Part shown: in pieces, positions 57,674 through 64,000 of the stretch
How the letters are laid out: every line of letters begins with the position of its first letter
Numbering within the stretch: the stretch's first letter is position 1
Source: DASYLJ01 sp964432595
Lineage (GTDB): Bacteria > Desulfobacterota > Binatia > DP-6
DNA length: 64,000 nt
Assembly (NCBI GenBank): GCA_964432595.1
Contig: CAYSOF010000007.1
Span: 62,001 to 126,000, forward strand
Reading direction: 5' to 3'
The notes under the pieces: model-generated
The model's input: only the letters and a program-made list of their open reading frames with translations
What the model was told of the DNA's origin: nothing
Databases searched by the model: none
Program-made: the position numbers and the translations under genes

Positions 57674-58588
57674 ATGGCCGACCTCATCCTGCACCACTAT
57701 GACACGTCGCCGTTCTCCGAGAAGGTGCGGAAGCTCCTCGCGCACAAGCGGCTCCCGTGGAAGGCGGTCGAGCAACCCACGATCATGCCGAAGCCCGACC
57801 TGATCCCGCTGACGGGCGGCTATCGGCGCATCCCGGTGCTGCAGATCGGCGCCGACGTCTACTGCGACACGCAGCTGATCGCGCGCGTCCTCGAGGCGCG
57901 CCACCCCGATCCGACGATCTATCCCGGCGCCAGCGAGGGCACGTGCCATGCGTGGAACCTCTGGGCCGACCGGCTGCTGTTCCTGATGTCCGTCCCCGTG
58001 ATCTTCGCCGAGATCGGCCAGTTCGTCCCGAAGGCGTTCATGGACGACCGCTCGAAGATGATGCCCGGGCGCGACTTCAACGACGTTCCCAAGCAGGCGC
58101 CGCATGCGCGCGAGCAGATGCGGTCGCTGATCGCGCAGATGGAGGCGCAGCTCGCCGACGGGCGACCGTGGCTCCTCGGCGACGCATTCTCGCTGGCCGA
58201 CGCCGCCTGCTGGCACCCGGTCTGGTTCCTGCGCGCCGCCCCGAGCGCCTCGGCGGTCACCGCGGAGTTCGCAGCCGTGCAGAGATGGATGGAGCGCGTG
58301 GACGCGATGGGCGCCGGCGATCGCAGCGACATGACGCCGGCGGAGGCCGTGGCCGTCGCGCGCGAGGCGACGCCGGCACCGGGCGCGGGCGTCGCGCCGC
58401 ACGAGCCCAACGGCCTCACGGCCGGCGCGCGTGTGACCGTCACGCCCGACGACTACGGGTTCGACCCGGTCGCCGGCGAGCTCGTCACCGCCACCGTCCA
58501 CGAGGTCGCCGTGCGCCGCAGCGATCCGGCGGTGGGCGACGTCGTCGTCCACTTCCCCCGCATCGGCTTCCAGGTGCGAGCTGCCTAG
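57674..58588 (+). CDS. Glutathione S-transferase family protein with extra C-terminal domain
   Basis: 304 aa from ATG 57674. N-terminal thioredoxin-fold domain with HHYDTSPFSEKVRKLLA (Ser 12 or 15 as likely glutathione residue) and YRRIPVLQIGADVYCDTQLI. Helical domain ends near residue 220 with LLGDAFSLADAACWHPVWFL. An additional 75-residue beta-rich segment follows (GARVTVTPDDYGFDPVAGEL, VHFPRIGFQVRAA), not part of standard GSTs but known from some proteobacterial relatives. Function of the extra domain is unknown. Divergent from the pyr operon; stop overlaps that of the secreted hydrolase by 4 bp. Confidence 0.85.
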   Translation: MADLILHHYDTSPFSEKVRKLLAHKRLPWKAVEQPTIMPKPDLIPLTGGYRRIPVLQIGADVYCDTQLIARVLEARHPDPTIYPGASEGTCHAWNLWADRLLFLMSVPVIFAEIGQFVPKAFMDDRSKMMPGRDFNDVPKQAPHAREQMRSLIAQMEAQLADGRPWLLGDAFSLADAACWHPVWFLRAAPSASAVTAEFAAVQRWMERVDAMGAGDRSDMTPAEAVAVAREATPAPGAGVAPHEPNGLTAGARVTVTPDDYGFDPVAGELVTATVHEVAVRRSDPAVGDVVVHFPRIGFQVRAA

Positions 58589-60000
58589 GGTAGCGGGTTC
58601 CGGCCCGCCTCGGGCCAGTCGGGACGCGCCGGCACCTGCGTCGTGAGCGCCCAGGGCACGAACGCCGGATCGAAGTTGCACTGCGACGGCGACGCGCCGG
58701 GCAGCGCCAGGCAGCGCGCGAGCACGTCGGCCGTCGTCGGCTTCGGCACCGAACGATAGCCGTCGAGCCAGTCGAAATAGGCCTCGACGACGGCGCGCAT
58801 CTCGTGGCCGGTGAACACACAGTGCCCGCCCGTGCTGCCCCAGATGAGCGCGTGGTCCTTGCCGCCGAGCGTCGCGGCGTCGTCGTACAGCTTCTGGAAC
58901 CCCGGCGTGCAGATGTGGTCGGTGCGGCCCGCGAACGAGAGGATCGGATAGTTCACGCGCTTGGCGACGCCGCGCGTGAAGTCGACGTCGGGATTCTGCG
59001 CCATCTTCTTGCGCCCGGGCCCCGCGGCGAAGCGCGGCACCGCGGCGTCGAACGCCGCGTCGCCGAGCGCGGCGTAGTCGAGGCCGACATTCCACCCCGG
59101 CCGGCGGCCGTTCAGACGCTCCGGGTCCATGACGAACTGCCCCATCGCGAGCACCGAGAAGCCGTTCACGTGGATCAGGTTGAAGTTCGGCCCCGGGATC
59201 TTCGTCATCGCGAACATCGCGTCGCGTCGCGCCTTCTGCGCCGCCGCCACCACGGGATCGGGGCTCGGCCCGAGCAGGCCCATGCAGGTATTCATCCGCA
59301 CCGCGAACTCGATCTGCGACAGCTCCGGGTTGCCGACGTCGGGCGGGCTCGGGAACGTGGCGCCGGGGACGTCCTTGCAGAGGTAGTCGTAGACGAGACG
59401 CACGTCGGTCGCGGCGTCGACGGTCGGCAGCCCGCCGCCCGACGCCGAGCACAGCGGGATGGCGCCGTGGATCATCTTCCCCGCCTTGAGGCGCAGCGTC
59501 GCGTCGACCGTGACGGCGCCGCCGCCGGAGATTCCCGTGACGATGATGCGCTTCGGGCGGCCCGGCCCCTTCTTCGTCAGGTACTTCACGAGGAACTTGA
59601 GATCGAAGCGGCTCTCGAACGGGGCCCAGCTGGTCTGCGTGAACGTCGACGCCGCCACCGCCTTCCCCATCGGCACGACGATCTGGTCGATGCCGATGAA
59701 GCCGATCTTGTTGCAGACGCCGCCACCCGCGCCGGCGCACTGCGCGTCGGTGGTGCAGCTGATCGCGTGATCGCCGCGGCACGCGTTGTGCGGCGCCAGC
59801 GTCAGCGGGTCGAGCTCGAGCCCGTGGTTCACCAGCACGACGTCGCCGTCCCAGTTCGCCGGCACCAGCATCCGGAACCACGAGCCCTTGCGGGCGGGAC
59901 CGAGGTACTCGGTGCACGTGGTGCCGATCGGGCATTGGGCGTCGGCGACACCCGTCAGCACGGCGAGCACTACGGCGATCGACCAGAGGAGGTGGCGCAC
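58585..60000 (-). CDS. Secreted alpha/beta hydrolase (depolymerase/tannase-like), TetR-controlled
   Basis: About 471 aa from GTG 60000 (GTG 60009 gives three more). Signal peptide LLWSIAVVLAVLTGVADA. Nucleophile elbow ITGISGGGAVTVDATL type (VTGISGGGAV), acid in FAGRTDHICTP and His in GSTGGHCVF. A Cys-rich insert (NACRGDHAISCTTDAQCAGA) between strands and several other Cys suggest disulfides. Resembles secreted PHB-depolymerase and tannase-like esterases; substrate unknown. The TetR operator directly precedes it, overlapping its promoter (TTGACA at 60032-60037), which implies a leaderless start. Confidence 0.84.
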   Translation of the reverse strand: MRHLLWSIAVVLAVLTGVADAQCPIGTTCTEYLGPARKGSWFRMLVPANWDGDVVLVNHGLELDPLTLAPHNACRGDHAISCTTDAQCAGAGGGVCNKIGFIGIDQIVVPMGKAVAASTFTQTSWAPFESRFDLKFLVKYLTKKGPGRPKRIIVTGISGGGAVTVDATLRLKAGKMIHGAIPLCSASGGGLPTVDAATDVRLVYDYLCKDVPGATFPSPPDVGNPELSQIEFAVRMNTCMGLLGPSPDPVVAAAQKARRDAMFAMTKIPGPNFNLIHVNGFSVLAMGQFVMDPERLNGRRPGWNVGLDYAALGDAAFDAAVPRFAAGPGRKKMAQNPDVDFTRGVAKRVNYPILSFAGRTDHICTPGFQKLYDDAATLGGKDHALIWGSTGGHCVFTGHEMRAVVEAYFDWLDGYRSVPKPTTADVLARCLALPGASPSQCNFDPAFVPWALTTQVPARPDWPEAGRNPLP

Positions 60001-60009
60001 GCCCGGCAC

Positions 60010-60028
60010 GGTAGACAGCGCGTCTACC
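60010..60028. promoter_or_regulatory. TetR operator, copy 1 (GGTAGAC-N5-GTCTACC)
   Basis: Perfect 7-bp arms around AGCGC, in the 47-bp gap between the divergent hydrolase and tetR genes. It lies between TTGACA (60032-60037) and the hydrolase start, so binding would block hydrolase transcription and probably tetR too. The same sequence occurs at 62130-62148. Confidence 0.8.
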
Positions 60029-60047
60029 TGCTGTCAAGGAGAATTCC

Positions 60048-60767
60048 ATGCGCATCGTCCGTGACGTTCCGCGCGCGGACGGGCATACTCGCCGCGTGCC
60101 GCGTCGACCGTCGTCCCGCAAGCGCGCCACCGGCGTACAGCTCGGTGAAGCGAGCGCCCGCGCCATCATCCTGCGCGCCGCCGGGCTCGTGTTCGCGGAG
60201 CACGGCGTTCGTACGGCGTCGGTCGCGCACATCCTCGCCGCCGCCGGCGTCTCGCGACGAACCTTCTACCGCTTCTATCCGAGCAAGGAGCACGTGATGC
60301 ACGCGCTCTACGTCGCGGGTACCGAGGTCCTGCTCGACGGCTGCCGTGCGGCGGTTCGCGAAGAGACGGACCCGGTGCGGCGCGTCGCCCGCTGCATCGA
60401 CGTCCACCTGCGCAACGCGCGCGACCTCGGCCGGCTCGTCTGGGTACTCGGCGGCGAGGCGCAGCACCACGAGTCGTCGTTGCACGCGCGCCGCATGGAG
60501 GTGTTCGCCGCGGTGGCCGACATGTTCCGCGAGACCATCCCCGACGCCGATCCCCTGCTCTACCGTGCGCTCGTCCTCGCGCTCGACGGCGTCGTCCGCC
60601 TCATGCTCGAGGAGGCACAGGAAGGCCGTCGCGTCACGCCGGCCGCCTGCGATCGCGCGCGCCGGGTGATGTTGCGGCTCGCCACCGCGACGATGGCCGC
60701 CGAGGAGACGCGGCCGCGCCGGCTCACGCGGCCGGATGGTCGGGCTGGATCCGCAGCGCCGCGATGA
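60048..60767 (+). CDS. TetR-family transcriptional regulator
   Basis: 239 aa from ATG 60048 with AAGGAG 6 nt upstream. HTH: VQLGEASARAIILRAAGLVF, then GVRTASVAHILAAAGVSRRT, FYRFYPSKEHVM. The C-terminal domain (HLRNARDLGRLVWVLGGEAQ) is the ligand pocket, unassigned. Tail of Arg-rich residues. It is divergent from the secreted hydrolase and convergent with the CMD gene (44-bp overlap). Shared operators at 60010 and 62130 define its likely regulon: hydrolase, itself and the SDR-CMD operon. Confidence 0.92.
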   Translation: MRIVRDVPRADGHTRRVPRRPSSRKRATGVQLGEASARAIILRAAGLVFAEHGVRTASVAHILAAAGVSRRTFYRFYPSKEHVMHALYVAGTEVLLDGCRAAVREETDPVRRVARCIDVHLRNARDLGRLVWVLGGEAQHHESSLHARRMEVFAAVADMFRETIPDADPLLYRALVLALDGVVRLMLEEAQEGRRVTPAACDRARRVMLRLATATMAAEETRPRRLTRPDGRAGSAAPR

Positions 60768-61263
60768 CCGTCGCCAGCATCTGGTAGTGGCCGACCAGGA
60801 GGCAGAGCTCGATCAGCTCCGTCTCGCGGTAGTGGTCCCCGAGCGCGCGCCACGTGTCGTCGTCGAGGTCGCCGTGCGCCACGAGCGCATCGACGGCCGC
60901 CAACAGGGATCGATGGCGATCGCTCCATCCGGCGTGCGACGGCCCTTCCAGGACCTGCGCGAGCTGCGCCGCGTCGATGCCGGCGCGGCGTCCGAGCCGC
61001 ACGTGGTGGTCCATCTCGTAGCCACACCGTCGCAGATGGGCGACACGCAGAATCACCAGCTCGGTCTCGTAGCGCGGAAGCTTCCCCCCCGGCATCAGCC
61101 GCGCGGCGAAGCGGAGCCATGCGCGGAACAGCCGGCGGTGGCGCCCGAGGGTGCTGAAGAGGTGCGCGTCCGGCGTACCGGCGGCCCGCGAGACGACCCG
61201 GCAGACGAGCCAGTTGATGGGGCCGAGGGCCGCGACGCCGCCCGGCGCGATTCGCGGCGTCAT
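60724..61263 (-). CDS. Carboxymuconolactone decarboxylase (AhpD/CMD) family protein
   Basis: 179 aa. CMD fold with ETELVILRVAHLRRCGYEMD then HHVRLGRRAGI. The Glu, the single Cys and the His of RRCGYEMDHH match the CMD branch; the CxxC of AhpD peroxidases is absent, so peroxidase activity is unlikely. Acts as a decarboxylase or a gamma-type thiol reductase homologue; real substrate unknown. It starts 3 bp after the SDR stop. Overlaps the tetR 3' end by 44 bp on the other strand. Confidence 0.87.
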   Translation of the reverse strand: MTPRIAPGGVAALGPINWLVCRVVSRAAGTPDAHLFSTLGRHRRLFRAWLRFAARLMPGGKLPRYETELVILRVAHLRRCGYEMDHHVRLGRRAGIDAAQLAQVLEGPSHAGWSDRHRSLLAAVDALVAHGDLDDDTWRALGDHYRETELIELCLLVGHYQMLATVIAALRIQPDHPAA

Positions 61264-61266
61264 CGC

Positions 61267-62121
61267 TCAGCCCGGCTGCGGGGTGGTGAGGCCCGCGTGC
61301 TCCTCGCGCGCGATCTCGAGCGCCGTGGCGACGTTGCGCCCCACGCCGAGCTCGACGACCCGCTGCGCGATCATGCGGATCGGCAGCAACGGACGCACGA
61401 AGCCGGGCGCGCCGACGATCCGCGCCCGCCGCGCGATGCCGTGCTCGAGCGCGCTGATGGCCCGTTCGAGCGGCGCGACGCGCGCCCCGTGCCCCAGCTG
61501 CGGAAAGAGCTTCGCGGCCCTCGTTCCGAACCCGCGCGTCGTCATCTCGGTCGCGATCTCCGCGAAGTACGCCACGCCGACGCGGGCGCCCGTGTGCCGC
61601 ATCTCGATCCGCAGGCAGTCGCCCAGCGCCTCCACCGCCGCCTTCGACGCGCAGTATGCGCCCATGAGCGGCAGGTGCACCGCGGCGGCGAGCGACGACA
61701 CCACGAGCGCATACCCATTCGGGTGCGCGACGTGCGGCCCCGCCGCACGGACCGTGTAGTAGGCGCCGAGCACGTTGACGCCCATGGTCCGCTCGAAGAT
61801 GTCCGCGTCGCCGCCGAGGAGCGGCAGCTGCGCCGCGACGCCCGCGTTGGCGACGACGACGTCGAGCCGCCCGAGCTTCCCCACGATGCCGGCCACGGCG
61901 CGGTCGACCTCGTCGCGCGACGCCACGTTGCACGGCGCCCACGGCGCGTCGCCCGCGGCTCGTGCCACCTCTGCGAGCAGCGCGGGCTCCAGCCCGATCA
62001 GCCCGACACGGGCACCGCGTTGGTGCAGCCGGACGGCGAGGGCGGCGCCGATTCCGCGGGCGGCGCCGGTGATGAGCACCGTGCGCCCCGTGAGCAGACG
62101 TTCGAGGGTGGCGGCCGTCAT
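61267..62121 (-). CDS. SDR-family oxidoreductase
   Basis: 284 aa. Nucleotide motif LITGAARGIGAAL, NAG in VVANAGVAAQL, catalytic Ser in VVSSLAAAVH and Tyr/Lys in YCASKAAVEAL. The long C-terminal part (RPLLPIRMIAQRVVELGVGR) is more hydrophobic than in FabG and resembles membrane-associated or lipid-related SDRs. First gene of the SDR-CMD operon. Operator copy 2 lies 8 bp upstream of its ATG. Confidence 0.88.
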   Translation of the reverse strand: MTAATLERLLTGRTVLITGAARGIGAALAVRLHQRGARVGLIGLEPALLAEVARAAGDAPWAPCNVASRDEVDRAVAGIVGKLGRLDVVVANAGVAAQLPLLGGDADIFERTMGVNVLGAYYTVRAAGPHVAHPNGYALVVSSLAAAVHLPLMGAYCASKAAVEALGDCLRIEMRHTGARVGVAYFAEIATEMTTRGFGTRAAKLFPQLGHGARVAPLERAISALEHGIARRARIVGAPGFVRPLLPIRMIAQRVVELGVGRNVATALEIAREEHAGLTTPQPG

Positions 62122-62129
62122 GCCGCGAC

Positions 62130-62148
62130 GGTAGACACCATGTCTACC
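62130..62148. promoter_or_regulatory. TetR operator, copy 2 (GGTAGAC-N5-GTCTACC)
   Basis: Same two 7-bp arms as at 60010-60028, here around ACCAT. It lies between TTGACG (62154-62159, read leftward) and the SDR ATG at 62121, overlapping the -10 region and predicting a nearly leaderless message. Confidence 0.8.
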
Positions 62149-62163
62149 GTGCGCGTCAACCCG

Positions 62164-63156
62164 CTACTGCGGCGTGAGGCCCGGGGCCCAGAGGTACATG
62201 AAGCGCGGGCTCGCCGGCGTCAGGGCCCCGAAGTCGACGGCGAGCAGGTTCACCTGTGGCGCACCGGAGGACCGTGCCGCCACCGTCTCCGTCGCCTCGC
62301 CGCGGCGGCGATAGCGGACCACCGTCGCCTCCGTGAGGCCGGCAGTGCGCTTCGCCAGCTCGAGCGCGTCGTGGACCGAGCCGATGTCGTCGACGAGCCC
62401 GAGCCGCTGCGCGGTCGGCGCGTCGAAGATCCGGCCGTCGGTGATCTCGGCGAGCCTGCCGGTGTCGAGCCCGGGACGTCCCGTCCGCACGACGTCCACG
62501 AAGCGGGCGTGCATGTGGTCGAGCACGCCCTGCACGATGCGCCGCTCCTCCGGCGTCGGCGCCCGCAGCGGCGACAGCAGGTCCTTGTGCGCGCCTGCCT
62601 TGTACGTCTCGTTGCGCACGCCGATCTTCGCGAGCAGCCCCTCGAGGTCGAGGCTCAGCAGGATGACGCCGATCGATCCCGTCACCGTCGTCGGGTGCGC
62701 GACGATGCGGTCGGCCGCGCAGGCGACGTAGTAGCCGCCCGACGCCGCCGTGTCGGCCAGCGCCGCAATCACCGGCAGGCGCGTGTCGCGCTTGAACCGC
62801 AGCAGCTGCCCGTGGATGTCGTCGCTCGCGGTGACGCCGCCGCCCGGGCTGTTGACGCGCAGGACGACCGCCTTGACGCGCGGATCCTCGGCCGCCGCGG
62901 TCAGCTCGGCCTCGACGCGCGCGACGGTGCTCTCCTCCTGGACGAGCCCGAACGCGCGCGACGACGGCTCGTCGGTGATGGTGCCCGTGACGTCGATGAG
63001 CGCGATCTTCGCCCGCCCCTCGCCCTCGACGCGCACTTCCTCGAGCGGACGGCGCTCGCCGCCGAAGAGCCCGAACGGGCTGCCGACGACGAACACGCAC
63101 CCCGTCGCCGTCGTGAGCGCGACGAGCAGGAGCGCCAGGTGGCCGACGCGCCTCAC
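62164..63156 (-). CDS. sppA: SppA-type signal peptide peptidase, lipoprotein form
   Basis: 330 aa, GTG start overlapping the fumarase stop (GTGA). Signal sequence LALLLVALTTATGC with lipobox ATGC (lipidated Cys 20) rather than a simple membrane anchor. Protease S49 domain: AVVLRVNSPGGGVTASDDIH, nucleophile Ser 139 in DTAASGGYYVACAAD and Lys 191 in AGAHKDLLSP; the Ser-Lys distance of 52 equals that of B. subtilis SppA (147 and 199). Degrades signal-peptide remnants. A single S49 domain, as in Gram-positive-type SppA. Confidence 0.92.
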   Translation of the reverse strand: MRRVGHLALLLVALTTATGCVFVVGSPFGLFGGERRPLEEVRVEGEGRAKIALIDVTGTITDEPSSRAFGLVQEESTVARVEAELTAAAEDPRVKAVVLRVNSPGGGVTASDDIHGQLLRFKRDTRLPVIAALADTAASGGYYVACAADRIVAHPTTVTGSIGVILLSLDLEGLLAKIGVRNETYKAGAHKDLLSPLRAPTPEERRIVQGVLDHMHARFVDVVRTGRPGLDTGRLAEITDGRIFDAPTAQRLGLVDDIGSVHDALELAKRTAGLTEATVVRYRRRGEATETVAARSSGAPQVNLLAVDFGALTPASPRFMYLWAPGLTPQ

Positions 63157-64000
63157 GCCTTCCCGCCGGCGCGACCGCCGTGCGAGAGCTTCTTCAGGTC
63201 GAGGATCTGATCGACCTGCTCCGGCGGCATGACCTTCTCGTCGAGCAGCACCTGGCGGATGCCGACGTCGCGCTTCATCGCCAGCTTGAAGAGCTCCGCC
63301 GCGCGGTCGTAGCCGACGACCGGCGCGATGGCCGTCACCAGCTGTCCCGTGAGCTCGCCATAGCGGCGGCACTGCTCGACGTTCGCCGTGATGCCGACGA
63401 CGCAGCGGCGCGCCAGCACGCGGCAGGCGCCCGCCAGCGCCGCGATGGCCTCGAGCAACGCGTGACCGATGATCGGCATCATCACGTTGAGATCGAGGTT
63501 GCCGCTCATGCCCGACACGGCGATCGTCTGGTCGTGGCCGATCACCATGGCGCACACCTGCGCCATCGCCTCGGGCATCACCGGGTTCACCTTGCCCGGC
63601 ATGATGCTCGACCCCGGCTGCGTCGCCGGCAGCTCGATCTCGTTGAGACCGGTCCGGTTGCCCGACGTGAGCAGCCGCAGGTCGTTCGAGATCTTCATGA
63701 GCCCGACGGCGACGGTGCGCAGCGCGCCCGACGTCTCGACGGCGGCGTCGCGGTTCTGCATCGCCTCGAAGAGGTTCGGCGCCTGGCGGAACGGCAGCCC
63801 GGTGACGCGCGCGAGATCGGCGGCGACCTTCTCGCCGAATCCGGGCGGCGCGTTGATGCCGGTGCCCGCCGCGGTGCCGCCGATCGGCAGCTCGCCGAGG
63901 TGCTTCAGCGTCGCCTGCACGCGCTCGATGCCGTGGCGCACGACGCTCGCGTAGCCGGAGAACTCCTGCCCGAGCGTGATCGGCACCGCGTCCTGCAGAT
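63153..64000 (-). CDS. fumC: Class II fumarate hydratase (N-terminus beyond the right edge)
   Basis: About 282 C-terminal residues of a fumarase/aspartase-superfamily enzyme. Signatures: LQDAVPITLGQEFSGYA at the cut edge, GGTAAGTGINAPPGF, and the superfamily loop GSSIMPGKVNPVMPEA with the catalytic Ser and substrate-binding Lys. MPGKVNP favours fumarase over aspartase (usually MPAKVNP). C-terminal tail Lys/Gly/Ala-rich. It overlaps the SppA gene by 4 bp. Confidence 0.9.
   Translation of the reverse strand, partial: LQDAVPITLGQEFSGYASVVRHGIERVQATLKHLGELPIGGTAAGTGINAPPGFGEKVAADLARVTGLPFRQAPNLFEAMQNRDAAVETSGALRTVAVGLMKISNDLRLLTSGNRTGLNEIELPATQPGSSIMPGKVNPVMPEAMAQVCAMVIGHDQTIAVSGMSGNLDLNVMMPIIGHALLEAIAALAGACRVLARRCVVGITANVEQCRRYGELTGQLVTAIAPVVGYDRAAELFKLAMKRDVGIRQVLLDEKVMPPEQVDQILDLKKLSHGGRAGGKA

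Overview
High-GC window (about 70 percent G+C, GTG and TTG starts, many 1-8 bp gene overlaps), densely packed with chromosomal genes. Family content suggests a free-living aerobic bacterium of the former deltaproteobacterial grouping (Myxococcota, Desulfobacterota or Binatota-like): acyl-CoA and cobalamin metabolism, secreted proteins with Cys-rich inserts or Thr/Ser-rich tails, and many SDR, GST and TetR proteins. That placement is inference. No rRNA, tRNA, CRISPR array, prophage or transposase gene was seen.

Layout. 1-2.9 kb: rhodanese-ThiF protein (cut by the left edge), a 74-aa unknown, a NuoI-type ferredoxin, a LON-domain protein and a glutaredoxin-like GST. 2.96-9.2 kb: six-gene operon pdhA-pdhB-pdhC-lpd-lipB-lipA, i.e. 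pyruvate dehydrogenase plus the two enzymes that lipoylate its E2. 9.3-14.9 kb: rnhB, a geranylgeranyl-reductase-type flavoprotein, a VOC protein and a 1109-aa ATPase/TPR protein. 15.0-16.5 kb: an EamA transporter and endonuclease III. 16.5-26 kb: a long leftward run with an AlaC-type aminotransferase, hom, thrC, a phosphomutase-family candidate homoserine kinase, glpX, enoyl-CoA hydratase, a two-subunit B12 acyl-CoA mutase and an SDR. 26-29.4 kb: membrane adenylate cyclase, TetR regulator and FAD monooxygenase, followed by a 167-bp MITE-like element. 29.5-41.6 kb: a DJ-1/GlxA pair, a secreted Thr-rich protein, dienelactone hydrolase/unknown/HAD operon, crotonase/NTF2-like/SDR operon, a secreted subtilisin, an aldo/keto reductase, a UbiA prenyltransferase and an acyl-CoA dehydrogenase. 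41.8-46.9 kb: small protein plus Tat amidase, a CaCA antiporter, and aguB-aguA (agmatine to putrescine). 46.9-47.1 kb: a nested palindromic element. 47.2-57.6 kb: pyrR-pyrB-pyrC-carA-carB-recG operon (de novo pyrimidines) with a PyrR-type attenuator, then a lipoprotein. 57.7-64 kb: a GST; a TetR regulator whose 19-bp operator recurs in front of a second operon; a secreted hydrolase; a CMD-family protein; an SDR; an SppA-like lipoprotein peptidase; and fumC cut by the right edge.

Most of the window is ordinary core metabolism and I saw no defence system or wholly new pathway. The observations most worth checking are two non-coding inverted-repeat elements, a TetR regulon that can be read from sequence, a PyrR attenuator, a mutase whose specificity residues match isobutyryl-CoA mutase rather than methylmalonyl-CoA mutase, and a recurring pattern of promoters that imply leaderless mRNAs.
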